Shown here: positions 7,734-16,107 of the stretch, one piece after another | Position numbering within the stretch: position 1 is the first letter of the stretch | Layout of the letters: each line of letters starts with the position of its first letter | Assembly (NCBI GenBank): GCA_021163245.1 | Contig: JAGGXB010000090.1 | Coordinates: 1-39,627 of the forward strand | Direction: 5' to 3' | Length of the DNA stretch: 39,627 nucleotides | Origin: Thermoproteales archaeon | Lineage (GTDB): Archaea; Thermoproteota; Thermoprotei; Thermofilales; Thermofilaceae | Program-made: the position numbers and the translations under genes | The notes under the pieces: generated by a model | Databases searched by the model: none | What the model was told of the DNA's origin: nothing | Seen by the model: the letters and a program-made list of their open reading frames with translations, nothing else

Positions 7734-9152
7734 TTAAAGGAAAGGTATTAGAAGATAATCAATAATTATTGTAAACAATATGCCTATAGTTATTATGGCT
7801 ACAGCAAGAATAAACATACCAATAACTCTGTAACAATCTGTTTCCTCAGGAAGAGATTTAATCATAATGTCAGTTGGGTGCCAGAAAATCTTAAGCCAAA
7901 ATCTTAATGCATAAGCAGCCGAGATAATTAAAACGAACACAAAGGCAAGACTAATCTCTAGATATTTGCTTTGAACTCCACCAACTATTATCATAAATTC
8001 TCCTGGAAAGCAAGCTAGAATAGGCACGCCTGCTAAACTAAGCGAAGAAATTAGTCCAAAAAATGATGTAAAACGTGTATTTTTCATAAGAAGACCCATT
8101 TTTCTTATATCTTTTGTCTTGAATAGATGTGAGACTGTACCTGAAACTAAGAAGAATAGGCCCTTGCTGACTGCATGGGATAAAAGATGGAAAAGGCCTC
8201 CTATCAAAGCATAAATAGATCCTAAACCACCTAGACTTAATCCTAAAATAATATAGCCGGCGTGACTTATGCTACTGTATGCTGCTATTCTCTTAACATT
8301 ATTTTCCTTTAGGGCAAGAATACCACCATAGAAAGCTGAGAGTAAAGCTAGAAATGTAGTAATGTATAATAATTGTGGAATATTTTGGCTGAGGACTATT
8401 CTGTAAAAAGTATAGCCTCCTGTCTCAATTATAATGCCAGAAAGTATTGCTGAGATAGGTGTAGGTGCTTCACTATGAGCATCTGGTAGCCATGTATGTA
8501 ATGGAAATATTCCTTGTTTCGTCAGTAAAGCTATAGTAAATAGGGACATTATATACAGAATATCTGGATTCTTGTAGCTATGAAGTTGGGATATTAAAAC
8601 TATTCCATGTGAAACAAGTATTGCTATTGCTATAAGCATTAAAAGTGAACTTGCATGTGTAAATAAGAAAAATTTAATTGATGATCTATATCTTTTTTCT
8701 CCGCCCCACCATAATATTAGTAAAGTTGATGGAATAAGCATAAATTCCCAGTATATATAAAATATTGGTAAGGTTTCTGTAACAAATATACCTATGAGAC
8801 TTGTATAAAGTAGTAATATAAGAATGGTATATGAAATATATCTTTCTTTTATTTCGGAGTATGAATAGATAATAATTGCAATATATAATACTGCCGTCGC
8901 TGTTATCATTAAAAATGAAATTCCATCAATATAATCTATTACTGGTATACTGTAGAGGGTTAGTTTTTCAGAATAATAGAATAAAAATTCTTTTATTTTT
9001 CCCTTTGTAACAAATAATGTTAGAATAATAAAATATGAGACTAAGACAGAAATAAGAGCTACTATAGTTTGTCTTTTTTTCTCCTTAATGAAAAATATGG
9101 AGAATGAAACTATTGCAGGTAATATTGTTGCTAAAAATATTAGAGGTATCAT
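7734..9152 (-). CDS. Proton-pumping antiporter-like subunit (NuoM homologue)
   Basis: Membrane subunit of 472 residues with about 14 predicted helices, related to NuoM and Mrp-type antiporters. Key positions by eye: E136 in IYWEFMLIP (helix 5 Glu), K212 in LLTKQGIFPLHTWLPDAHSEAP (helix 7 Lys), and a retained Glu in FPGEFMII corresponding to NuoM E407. The helix 8 lysine that E. coli NuoM has in LLKTAAY is replaced by glutamate (E243 in IIETGGY). Its ATG overlaps the stop of the NuoN-like gene by one base (TAATG). It is the last gene of the membrane-arm unit. Confidence 0.92.
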   Translation of the reverse strand: MIPLIFLATILPAIVSFSIFFIKEKKRQTIVALISVLVSYFIILTLFVTKGKIKEFLFYYSEKLTLYSIPVIDYIDGISFLMITATAVLYIAIIIYSYSEIKERYISYTILILLLYTSLIGIFVTETLPIFYIYWEFMLIPSTLLILWWGGEKRYRSSIKFFLFTHASSLLMLIAIAILVSHGIVLISQLHSYKNPDILYIMSLFTIALLTKQGIFPLHTWLPDAHSEAPTPISAILSGIIIETGGYTFYRIVLSQNIPQLLYITTFLALLSAFYGGILALKENNVKRIAAYSSISHAGYIILGLSLGGLGSIYALIGGLFHLLSHAVSKGLFFLVSGTVSHLFKTKDIRKMGLLMKNTRFTSFFGLISSLSLAGVPILACFPGEFMIIVGGVQSKYLEISLAFVFVLIISAAYALRFWLKIFWHPTDIMIKSLPEETDCYRVIGMFILAVAIITIGILFTIIIDYLLIPFL

Positions 9153-10534
9153 TACAGACCACCTAATATATAAAATAGGTCAGGCCATAAGCCTAGAACT
9201 ATAAGAAAAATACATGCAAAGTATAGGGGGAGAAATATTTCTTTATTTTTTATGTTGGCTCCTTCACCTTCACTTGCAACTTTAAATATTATCAATAAAG
9301 AGTATGATACACAAACAAGGAAGAAAAAGGCTGCTATATATCCCAGCCAGTATTCAAAGGTCTCCATTAGGTATGAAAGTATAAATAGTTTTGCGTAGAA
9401 GCCAGCGAATGGAGGTATACCCGCCATACTCAAGAAAAATATACTTAGCAAGATTGCTGTCATAGGTTGTCTGACAAATAATCCTGATAATTGGTTTGAA
9501 TTTATAGGTTTATTGTTTTGTTCTAATGATCCGAATATTATATATAAGGAAGATATTGCGATATTACTAGTTACAACAAAGAATGAAATCATCCATGGGT
9601 CTGTCATTTGAAGTATAGATTCTGCAATAACTCCTACTATTATATAACCTGCATCAGAAATTATGCTGTATCCTAACATTCTTCTAGGAATTTTTTGTGA
9701 GAGTGCAGAAATTTCACCTATGCTCATAGAAAATAAGGCAAGTAAGACCATTATGGCTATAAAACTTGCATGGATTATCTTATAAAGATTTACGGAAAAA
9801 ATTGCTAAAAATAATATTAAACTGGTATCGCCAACTAAAATTGAATAAGCAACGGAATAAGATGGAGCACCTACTGTAACATCGGGAAGCCACATATGAA
9901 ATGGAACTAGTCCTATTTCCATTGATATTCCTGTTATTAGAAAAGCTGTAGCAACAGGTAATATATATTCTACATTTGTCTCTGTAAAGAAAAGAAATAT
10001 TCCCATAACTATGAATGAAGAAGAAATCAATATTGTTAGAATATACTTTATTAACGCTTCAATGCTTGTTTCTTTTTCATAAAAATATAATCCGATTGAT
10101 GAAATAGTCATTGTTTCTAATCCTATTAACGGTAATATGCTGTGTATTAGAGATTTCTTTATCAGTAAAGAGTTTGTGAATGGAATACTTGTGTATATCA
10201 ACATTAATGAACCTGAAAGAAGCGTAAGTGCTGAAATTACCTTTGTATGTGATCCGTTAGACGCTATAATTTCATATATGAATAGGAATCCGAAAATGAG
10301 TAGTATCCACAACGTGGCTCTAAGAGAGGGAGATATTTCGAAAAGTATATCGTTTTGTAATATTTTGTTTTCTCCACTGAATGCAAATATATTTAGAATC
10401 GCTAAAGATATGAATAGTATCCCTACATATAAGATCATTATTTCTTTATTTTTTTCTTTGATCTCTTTGATTAATAATGGTAGTCCGTAAAACGCTGGTA
10501 GAATTATTTCTAATAATACAATCCATTCATTCAT
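9152..10534 (-). CDS. Antiporter-like subunit (NuoN homologue) with reversed channel charges
   Basis: Membrane subunit of 460 residues; the pattern LVPFHMWLPDVTVGAP and LSMAGIPPFAGFYAKLF is that of NuoN, the antiporter-like subunit nearest the hydrophilic arm. The ATG at 10534 is chosen because GGAGGTG lies seven bases upstream. E140 (helix 5, LETMTIS) and the helix 12 Lys are kept. The helix 7 lysine found in NuoN (K217 in E. coli, FKLSLVPFH) is glutamate here (E206), and the helix 8 lysine (K247) is aspartate (D236). The codons GAA and GAT are clear in the sequence. The fold call is firm; whether it still pumps in the usual way is open. Confidence 0.9.
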   Translation of the reverse strand: MNEWIVLLEIILPAFYGLPLLIKEIKEKNKEIMILYVGILFISLAILNIFAFSGENKILQNDILFEISPSLRATLWILLIFGFLFIYEIIASNGSHTKVISALTLLSGSLMLIYTSIPFTNSLLIKKSLIHSILPLIGLETMTISSIGLYFYEKETSIEALIKYILTILISSSFIVMGIFLFFTETNVEYILPVATAFLITGISMEIGLVPFHMWLPDVTVGAPSYSVAYSILVGDTSLILFLAIFSVNLYKIIHASFIAIMVLLALFSMSIGEISALSQKIPRRMLGYSIISDAGYIIVGVIAESILQMTDPWMISFFVVTSNIAISSLYIIFGSLEQNNKPINSNQLSGLFVRQPMTAILLSIFFLSMAGIPPFAGFYAKLFILSYLMETFEYWLGYIAAFFFLVCVSYSLLIIFKVASEGEGANIKNKEIFLPLYFACIFLIVLGLWPDLFYILGGL

Positions 10535-12435
10535 GGTATCCACCTCCATATAACTGATGAGATCAATAAGATTAGCAATCCGAGTATATACATAGAAATA
10601 TATGTGAATATTCTACCGCTATGTGTTTTTCTTAATGTTTTACTTAGCCAAAATCCGAGTGTTGATATGTTTTCGATTAGCCTATTGATCAATAAATCTA
10701 AGCTATATGCAACTTCAGTGAATGACCATTTTAAAGCCGGTAATGCGTAATGTTCATAGAAATAATCAATGAAAAATGCATTGAATAAAATATTCCAAAG
10801 AGACGATAAGAATCTATTAGAGAAAATGTTTTGCCAAGGTCTTTTAACGTATAAAAGGTACACTATTAATAGAGCAATACAAAGTATTGATGTACTTACC
10901 GTTAAGCTGTAATAACTAGGTATTTCTATAAATGTTATTTCATTAAATAATGTTTGAAAAATGAAAGGAGATATGATAGTAAGAAGCGATAGAAATATTA
11001 GAGGAAGTGTCATTACTTTTGGAGGATTCTTGATCTTAAAACTTTTTTCTGGCTTTGAGAAAAAGATAATGTACGTAACTCTTAGTATATAAATTACAGA
11101 CAATAATGATGTTAGAATAAAAATGATACTTAGTATCGGGACTTTTTCAAATGTTTTAATTATATTTTCCATTATGAGGTCTTTACTCCAAAAACCATTA
11201 AAGGGGGGAAAACCAGCTAAGGCGAGGGCTCCGAATAAAAATGAGATTGTTACGCTTGGCATCTTCTTTGCAAATCCACCCATATATCTTATATCTCTGC
11301 TTACCTCCAGTCCTAGTATAGGTTCAATACTATGGATAACACATCCTGCAGCCAGAAAGAGCAATGCCTTAAAAATAGCATGGTTTGCTAAATGTGTAAC
11401 ACATGAATCAATAGCCAAAGATGGAGTAATAAAGGCAACCAGTCCTAATGTCGTAAACATGTATCCTAACTGGCTTATTGTTGAATAAGCAAGCACGCCT
11501 TTTACATCATATTGTGTAAGAGCTATAGAAGCCGCTAAGAATGAAGTAAAAATTCCTATGAATAACACCGTGTTTGAAAACATGGATATAAGAGATGGTT
11601 GTAATCCTGCATATATGAAGAGTAAGATTTCTAATCTTGCAACTAGATACACTCCTGCTTTTACCATTGTTGCTGCATGTATCAGTGCTGAAACCGTTGT
11701 TGGTCCCTCCATAGCATCTGGAAGCCATACATGTAACGGAAATTGAGCCGACTTACCAACACTACCAGCAAAGAGTAGTAATAGAATCATGTTTAGTGAT
11801 GAAGTAGGGATGCCTGTTATTCTCTGACTTAATTCCACTAATGATAAAGTACCTGTATTTAAGTAGAGTAGAATGATTCCGGCTAACATTAATGTGTCGC
11901 CTATACGTGTAGTTATAAATGCCTTTATACCTGCACGTGATGCCTTAGGTCTCATGTACCAAAATCCTATTAAGGAAAATGAACAAAAACCAACTATTTC
12001 CCAAAACATGTATAGTAAGAAAAAGTTTCCTGAAATCACCAGGCCGATCATTCCAAAAATAAAAAGTAATATCAACGCATAATATCTTACATAGTCCTTA
12101 GACTCATGCATATACCCAATAGAATAAATTATTATTATCAGCCCAATCAAAGACACTATAAAAAGCATAACAAGTGTTAACCAATCTATAAAAAACTCTA
12201 GATTTGCAAAGGGTAACTGGAAGAAGAAATTACTAAATTCTCTTATAACGATATAATGTTTAATCGATTTTTGGAACGTAACCAAATATGTCGTTAAACT
12301 GAATGTTAATAATCCAGTAATAACAGAAAAAATTTCACAGATTTTCCTTTTGAAATATTTACCAAGTATTAATATTAGAGAGCTAGCTATAAATGGTAGA
12401 AAAAGTATACTTTCAAGTAAAATTTTTATATCCAT
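10531..12435 (-). CDS. Distal antiporter-like subunit (NuoL homologue)
   Basis: The largest membrane subunit, 634 residues. Signatures: E146 in MFWEIVGFCSFSLIG (helix 5), K228 in GSVGKSAQFPLHVWLPDAMEGP (helix 7), HAATMVKAGVYL (helix 8), and a retained Lys-Asp in NGFWSKDLI (helix 12). All proton-path residues of NuoL are therefore present. The C-terminal 100 residues contain a long, less hydrophobic segment followed by a last membrane helix, as expected for the lateral helix of NuoL that ties the membrane arm together. The ATG at 12435 is preferred, with GGGG six bases upstream; a TTG two codons earlier is the alternative. The stop overlaps the NuoN-like ATG. Confidence 0.93.
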   Translation of the reverse strand: MDIKILLESILFLPFIASSLILILGKYFKRKICEIFSVITGLLTFSLTTYLVTFQKSIKHYIVIREFSNFFFQLPFANLEFFIDWLTLVMLFIVSLIGLIIIIYSIGYMHESKDYVRYYALILLFIFGMIGLVISGNFFLLYMFWEIVGFCSFSLIGFWYMRPKASRAGIKAFITTRIGDTLMLAGIILLYLNTGTLSLVELSQRITGIPTSSLNMILLLLFAGSVGKSAQFPLHVWLPDAMEGPTTVSALIHAATMVKAGVYLVARLEILLFIYAGLQPSLISMFSNTVLFIGIFTSFLAASIALTQYDVKGVLAYSTISQLGYMFTTLGLVAFITPSLAIDSCVTHLANHAIFKALLFLAAGCVIHSIEPILGLEVSRDIRYMGGFAKKMPSVTISFLFGALALAGFPPFNGFWSKDLIMENIIKTFEKVPILSIIFILTSLLSVIYILRVTYIIFFSKPEKSFKIKNPPKVMTLPLIFLSLLTIISPFIFQTLFNEITFIEIPSYYSLTVSTSILCIALLIVYLLYVKRPWQNIFSNRFLSSLWNILFNAFFIDYFYEHYALPALKWSFTEVAYSLDLLINRLIENISTLGFWLSKTLRKTHSGRIFTYISMYILGLLILLISSVIWRWIP

Positions 12436-12437
12436 CC

Positions 12438-12722
12438 TCAACCCCTCAGTTTATTCATTTTTTCAAGATCCTCAATATGAAAAACTCTGAAAATATACAA
12501 TCCTATGGCTAAAAATATACCAATAAGTATAGAATCAATAAGTGAAATGATGATGAATAGGGAATAAGATATGCCAAAAATAATAGAAGTTGCTAATGAT
12601 GCCGAAGATATAAATTCTAACGCTATAAATATTCTTATAAAAGACACTCTCCTTAGCAAGCCATAAATTCCTATTAAAAATAAGCTTAACCATGAACTTA
12701 TAATTAATAACTGGAATATCAT
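12438..12722 (-). CDS. Small membrane subunit (NuoK homologue)
   Basis: A 94-residue protein with three predicted membrane helices. The second carries E36 in FIALEFISSAS, matching E36 of E. coli NuoK in sequence context and position. The third helix lacks the second conserved glutamate (E72 in E. coli, AAAEASIG); the nearest acidic residue is D63 in SLIDSILIG, one place out of register by eye. The ATG at 12722 is chosen because it overlaps the NuoJ-like stop (ATGA); a longer frame upstream would run through NuoJ-like coding sequence. It lies in the conserved J-K-L order. Confidence 0.86.
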   Translation of the reverse strand: MIFQLLIISSWLSLFLIGIYGLLRRVSFIRIFIALEFISSASLATSIIFGISYSLFIIISLIDSILIGIFLAIGLYIFRVFHIEDLEKMNKLRG

Positions 12723-13159
12723 TTTTTCAACCTCGCTAATATGTTTGAAATTACAAGAAAACCCGTCACAAATATAACAGAGATAGTTATAAAAAATATC
12801 AAGGAGAACCAATTTTCTGGTAAAGGAGTTTTTATCCTTTTAAATCCAATAAATAAAGGAAAGAGAACCATTAGAAGAACTATAGTTAGGGAGGCTGCTA
12901 CAGGATATTCATTTTTATCGTTTGTTTTTCTTACAGCTTCAAAAGACGTAAATATTAAAGCTGTCAATATACTAGATGCAAATGATATTTGTACTATTGC
13001 TGCTATATAATTTTCAGTTATAAGATAGATTAACGAAAATATAAACAGTGTAAGACTACCTGTGAAAATAGCTCTTTTCTCATTATCAACTTCGAATGTA
13101 TATAGACCTAAAAGTACAATAGATATGAGAATAGATGAAGCTGCTATTAGTTCTATCAT
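12719..13159 (-). CDS. Membrane subunit (NuoJ homologue)
   Basis: A 146-residue membrane protein with about five predicted helices. A mid-protein segment ENYIAAIVQISFASSILTALIF resembles the NuoJ region around helix 3 (the usual 'a...vivYvGAI.vLflFviMm'), though the usual tyrosine-glycine pair is not conserved. The ATG at 13159 shares a base with the NuoH-like stop (TAATG), and starting here removes an N-terminal extension that merely reads through the end of the preceding gene. Position between H and K matches the canonical H-(I)-J-K order. The call rests on context as much as on sequence. Confidence 0.8.
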   Translation of the reverse strand: MIELIAASSILISIVLLGLYTFEVDNEKRAIFTGSLTLFIFSLIYLITENYIAAIVQISFASSILTALIFTSFEAVRKTNDKNEYPVAASLTIVLLMVLFPLFIGFKRIKTPLPENWFSLIFFITISVIFVTGFLVISNILARLKK

Positions 13160-14157
13160 TATAACACACCTCTGTAGAGGAATGTTAATGATAAAACAAG
13201 TAAAATCAGAGGGGTAGTGAACCATAATAATTTCTGTGCACTGAAAAGCTTTATTCTAGATAATCCTGTGTCGAATAAACCGACCAGAATAAGGATTAGA
13301 AATCCACCTAATATCAACATGACAATTTCTAGTATGCCATTTACCGGTATTATATGTCCAAAGAATAAAACAAAAGTTAGGATTACTATAATCGTTTCAT
13401 GAATTTCATGTATCAAGTGGATGAAAGCAAGTCTCCTTCCTGTAAATTCTGTAGAATATCCTGCGACGATCTCAGTCTCTGCCTCAGGTATAGTAAATGG
13501 ATTTTTTTCTAATTCCGCTTGCAAACTTAATAAGGTTATAACAAAAGCTATTAACCAGAAAAATATCATAATTGGATGATTTAATAATGAAGGAATTATA
13601 GAATGATATATTTCTTTAATCGAGAGTTTACCTGTAATAACAGCAGGAACAAGATAAGATAAAAAAATAGGAATTTCGTAAGAAAAGGATTGATGTAACA
13701 ATCGTGAAGATCCTATATATGGATAAACACTATTTGTTGCAATACCAGCTAAAGCCATAATCGATGAGGAAAATGCTAATAGTACTAAGACCAAAATAAG
13801 ATCACCTTCGAAAGATAAATTTAATGAGTACGAAAATAGATTTATTCCATTAAACCACGGTATAAATAGCATGGGAAAGATCGAAAAAATCAGGGAAAAT
13901 GCAATTGCATAATTTACTAATTCATTATCTCCTCCGTCTATATCTATTTCTTCCTTATGAAGTAGTTTCAAGAAGTCTAAAAATGGCTGAAATATTCCAA
14001 AGGGACCATTATAGCTTGGCCCCATTCTGTTTTCCATTCTAGCCTCGATTTTTCTCTCAACCCATTCAATAATTAGAGCGAGAAATATAGTGAAAACAGT
14101 TCCCGGGAACAGTGTTGAATATATTAATAGTCCAAATATTTTTTCAAGCCCATACAT
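13159..14157 (-). CDS. Membrane anchor subunit (NuoH homologue)
   Basis: The subunit joining the hydrophilic and membrane arms, 332 residues and eight or more helices. Motifs are clear: EWVERKIEARMENRMGPSY near residue 30, GPFGIFQPFLDFLKLLHKE, and the cytoplasmic loop NPFTIPEAETEIVAGYSTEFTGRR near residue 220, equal to the complex I loop PFDLPEAESELVAG. In complex I this region forms the quinone cavity and start of the proton path. In a hydrogenase it should relay the redox signal without quinone, as inferred for other group 4 enzymes. It follows the NuoA-like gene closely on the same strand. Confidence 0.95.
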   Translation of the reverse strand: MYGLEKIFGLLIYSTLFPGTVFTIFLALIIEWVERKIEARMENRMGPSYNGPFGIFQPFLDFLKLLHKEEIDIDGGDNELVNYAIAFSLIFSIFPMLFIPWFNGINLFSYSLNLSFEGDLILVLVLLAFSSSIMALAGIATNSVYPYIGSSRLLHQSFSYEIPIFLSYLVPAVITGKLSIKEIYHSIIPSLLNHPIMIFFWLIAFVITLLSLQAELEKNPFTIPEAETEIVAGYSTEFTGRRLAFIHLIHEIHETIIVILTFVLFFGHIIPVNGILEIVMLILGGFLILILVGLFDTGLSRIKLFSAQKLLWFTTPLILLVLSLTFLYRGVL

Positions 14158-14163
14158 GTTGAA

Positions 14164-14478
14164 TCACTTAATGATGAGTTTTTGCAGTACTAGAAAAAGT
14201 ATTATAGAAAGAACCATAAGAGATAAGCTCGTAAAAATAAAGTTTTGTGAAGATAGTAATGTGAAAGAGGTAACTATAGGAACAAATTCTAAAACAATAA
14301 ATAATATAAAATATTCGACTTTTCCTCTAAATATAATAAATTTTAATGCTTCTCCTTTTTCACCACAATAATAAGGTTTTGTTTTTCTCTTGGATTTAGA
14401 AGATATAGAACTGGAAGCAATATAAAGAAGTAAAACACTAAAAACGACTCCTATGAAGCAGATCATTATATCAATCAT
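14164..14478 (-). CDS. Small membrane subunit (NuoA/NdhC homologue)
   Basis: A 104-residue protein with three predicted helices. After the first helix comes a basic loop with KTKPYYCGE (C38), the counterpart of the NuoA/ND3 loop (PYECG) whose cysteine reports the active or inactive state in mitochondrial complex I. The second helix contains a glutamate (FIVLEFVPI) near the NuoA position of the conserved acidic residues. The ATG at 14478 is preferred because AGGTGA lies five bases upstream; a GTG three codons earlier overlaps that site. This is the first gene of the membrane-arm unit. Simpler group 4 hydrogenases such as Ech have no NuoA-like subunit. Confidence 0.82.
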   Translation of the reverse strand: MIDIMICFIGVVFSVLLLYIASSSISSKSKRKTKPYYCGEKGEALKFIIFRGKVEYFILFIVLEFVPIVTSFTLLSSQNFIFTSLSLMVLSIILFLVLQKLIIK

Positions 14479-14601
14479 CGAAGTCACCTACACTTTACAT
14501 AGTTAAAATACCTAAATATTAACATATTGTGTTTTTTGTATGTCATTATTCAGGAATATTAAAGCTATTATACGTGTTTTTTATATGATATTTGAAATTT
14601 G

Positions 14602-15087
14602 ATGAAGATTGAGGAACATATAAAAGAACTTGTTAGGAGTAAGAAGACATTATTTGTATGTATGGGTAATTTACTGAGAGGAGATGATGGAATTGGATCA
14701 TATATTTGTCATAAGATATTGGAGATAAAACAGTGTGACAATATTTTAATAGTAGGGTCATATTTAGAGAATGCTTTGGGAAAGATAATTGAAAAAAGAC
14801 CTAAAAATATAATTTTTATAGATGCAGTTCATACAGATAGCGAAGAAGGTACTATTATTTTTAAGAAAATAAATAATGATGATTTTGCAAAAAATTATCC
14901 TTTGACCACGCACTCTATTCCGTTTCCTCTATTATTAAAGTTTATAAAAAATGAATTACGAGATGTTGAGTTTTACTTACTTGGGATATGTGCATCTCAT
15001 ACTTCGATAGGTAATTCTATTTGTAGTAAAGTTAAAGAAAGTGGCGAGACCCTCTTCAGGTTTCTTTCTAAGGAGATAGTTTGTTAA
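14602..15087 (+). CDS. Hydrogenase maturation protease (HycI-type)
   Basis: Nickel-dependent endopeptidase that removes the C-terminal tail from the large subunit after [NiFe] assembly; 161 residues, normal for the family. Motifs: MGNLLRGDDGIG near the N-terminus with the metal-binding aspartate, FIDAVH in the middle, and TTHSIPF with the metal-binding histidine. The ATG at 14602 is taken as the start; a TTG directly before it is possible. It is transcribed divergently from the membrane-arm genes and 124 bases away, and its expected substrate (tail after R363) is encoded in the same cluster. Its stop overlaps the DUF362 gene stop by 20 bases. Confidence 0.93.
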   Translation: MKIEEHIKELVRSKKTLFVCMGNLLRGDDGIGSYICHKILEIKQCDNILIVGSYLENALGKIIEKRPKNIIFIDAVHTDSEEGTIIFKKINNDDFAKNYPLTTHSIPFPLLLKFIKNELRDVEFYLLGICASHTSIGNSICSKVKESGETLFRFLSKEIVC

Positions 15088-16015
15088 TCTCTTCTTTAAT
15101 TTCTAATAATATTTTTCTTTCTGTTTCAGGATCTAGTTTCCAATTCAGTTGCTGTTTATAAGTGACATGAGGTTTGTATTCCCTGATATATTCTTTCCAG
15201 TTTTTCTCGCTAATAAATATAACATTATCTGGATCAATTTCTCCAAATCCTAGTTTCCAAAGATAGTATAAGTAACCTATATTTAAAGGATTAAACCCCA
15301 TCAGTAAAGATGTTATTGAGTCACCTACAAGAGGATTTTCACTTAATAATATAAAATTGGATGATATAGGTGATCCATTTATAGGACCATTACCTTCCAT
15401 TCCGACAAGTCCATCTATAATTGTTAATGATGGCCACATAAAAATAGCTAAGTATGCTATGTTTACATTAATTCCTCTGAATCCTTGATGCATGAGTACT
15501 TTATATCCTTTTTGAACAGCTCCCATTACAACATTTTTTATTGATAAAGTAACAATTACTGTATCGTGGGTTTTTGGTCTCACGGGTGAAATTATAAAAT
15601 CGCTTTCAAGAATAGTTTTTGCAACTCTTACCTTTATTTTCTTAATAATTTTTTCGTTCCAAACTGTAAAAATTTCGAAATCATCTTTATTTAAATCTAT
15701 AAATTCTAAGTTATATTGTTCTTTAAGTTGATAATATCCATAATTTTTTAGACCTTCTTTCAAATCGCTAAAAGCTGGGCCTTCAGCTATTATTATATCT
15801 TTTCTTCGAATTTTTGAAATATATTCCAGTATTGCTTTAACTGTGTTCAAGGGAGTAGCTGAAATTTGGTTATAAGTTGATACAAAGTTTGGTTTGATTA
15901 CTAAATTAGAACTATTTCTAATTCTTTCTCTTGTTTTATTATCTATGTTTCTGAGTATATTAAGGGTGTCTTTGTAGTGATCATAATTATCATTAAGAAA
16001 TATTTTAGAAACCAT
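15068..16015 (-). CDS. DUF362 family protein
   Basis: A 315-residue protein of the DUF362 (COG2006-type) family, whose biochemical role I cannot state. Visible family features are LVIKPNFVS near residue 40, IIIAEGPAF near residue 75, the PVRPKTHDTVIVTLSIKNVVMGAVQKG block near residue 145, and IIDGLVGMEGNGPINGSP near residue 200. Unlike many relatives it has no attached ferredoxin domain and no cysteine clusters. The ATG at 16015 starts back to back with radA. Its end overlaps the hydrogenase protease gene tail to tail, which does not suggest shared regulation. Confidence 0.8.
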   Translation of the reverse strand: MVSKIFLNDNYDHYKDTLNILRNIDNKTRERIRNSSNLVIKPNFVSTYNQISATPLNTVKAILEYISKIRRKDIIIAEGPAFSDLKEGLKNYGYYQLKEQYNLEFIDLNKDDFEIFTVWNEKIIKKIKVRVAKTILESDFIISPVRPKTHDTVIVTLSIKNVVMGAVQKGYKVLMHQGFRGINVNIAYLAIFMWPSLTIIDGLVGMEGNGPINGSPISSNFILLSENPLVGDSITSLLMGFNPLNIGYLYYLWKLGFGEIDPDNVIFISEKNWKEYIREYKPHVTYKQQLNWKLDPETERKILLEIKEEINKLSP

Positions 16016-16107
16016 GGTTTACACCTTGGAATGTTTCTGAAAATCGATAATATACAACATTATTATTTTATTTTATTGTATTGTATTATATATAACGAGA
16101 TGTGAAT

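Noticed and set aside
12723-12812. Longer start for the NuoK-like gene, adding 30 residues
   Set aside because: The extension merely reads through the NuoJ-like coding sequence in another frame; the internal ATG has the ATGA overlap typical of this operon and gives the standard NuoK length.
13160-13225. Longer start for the NuoJ-like gene, adding 22 residues
   Set aside because: It overlaps the NuoH-like C-terminus out of frame; the ATG sharing a base with the stop gives a clean membrane protein start.
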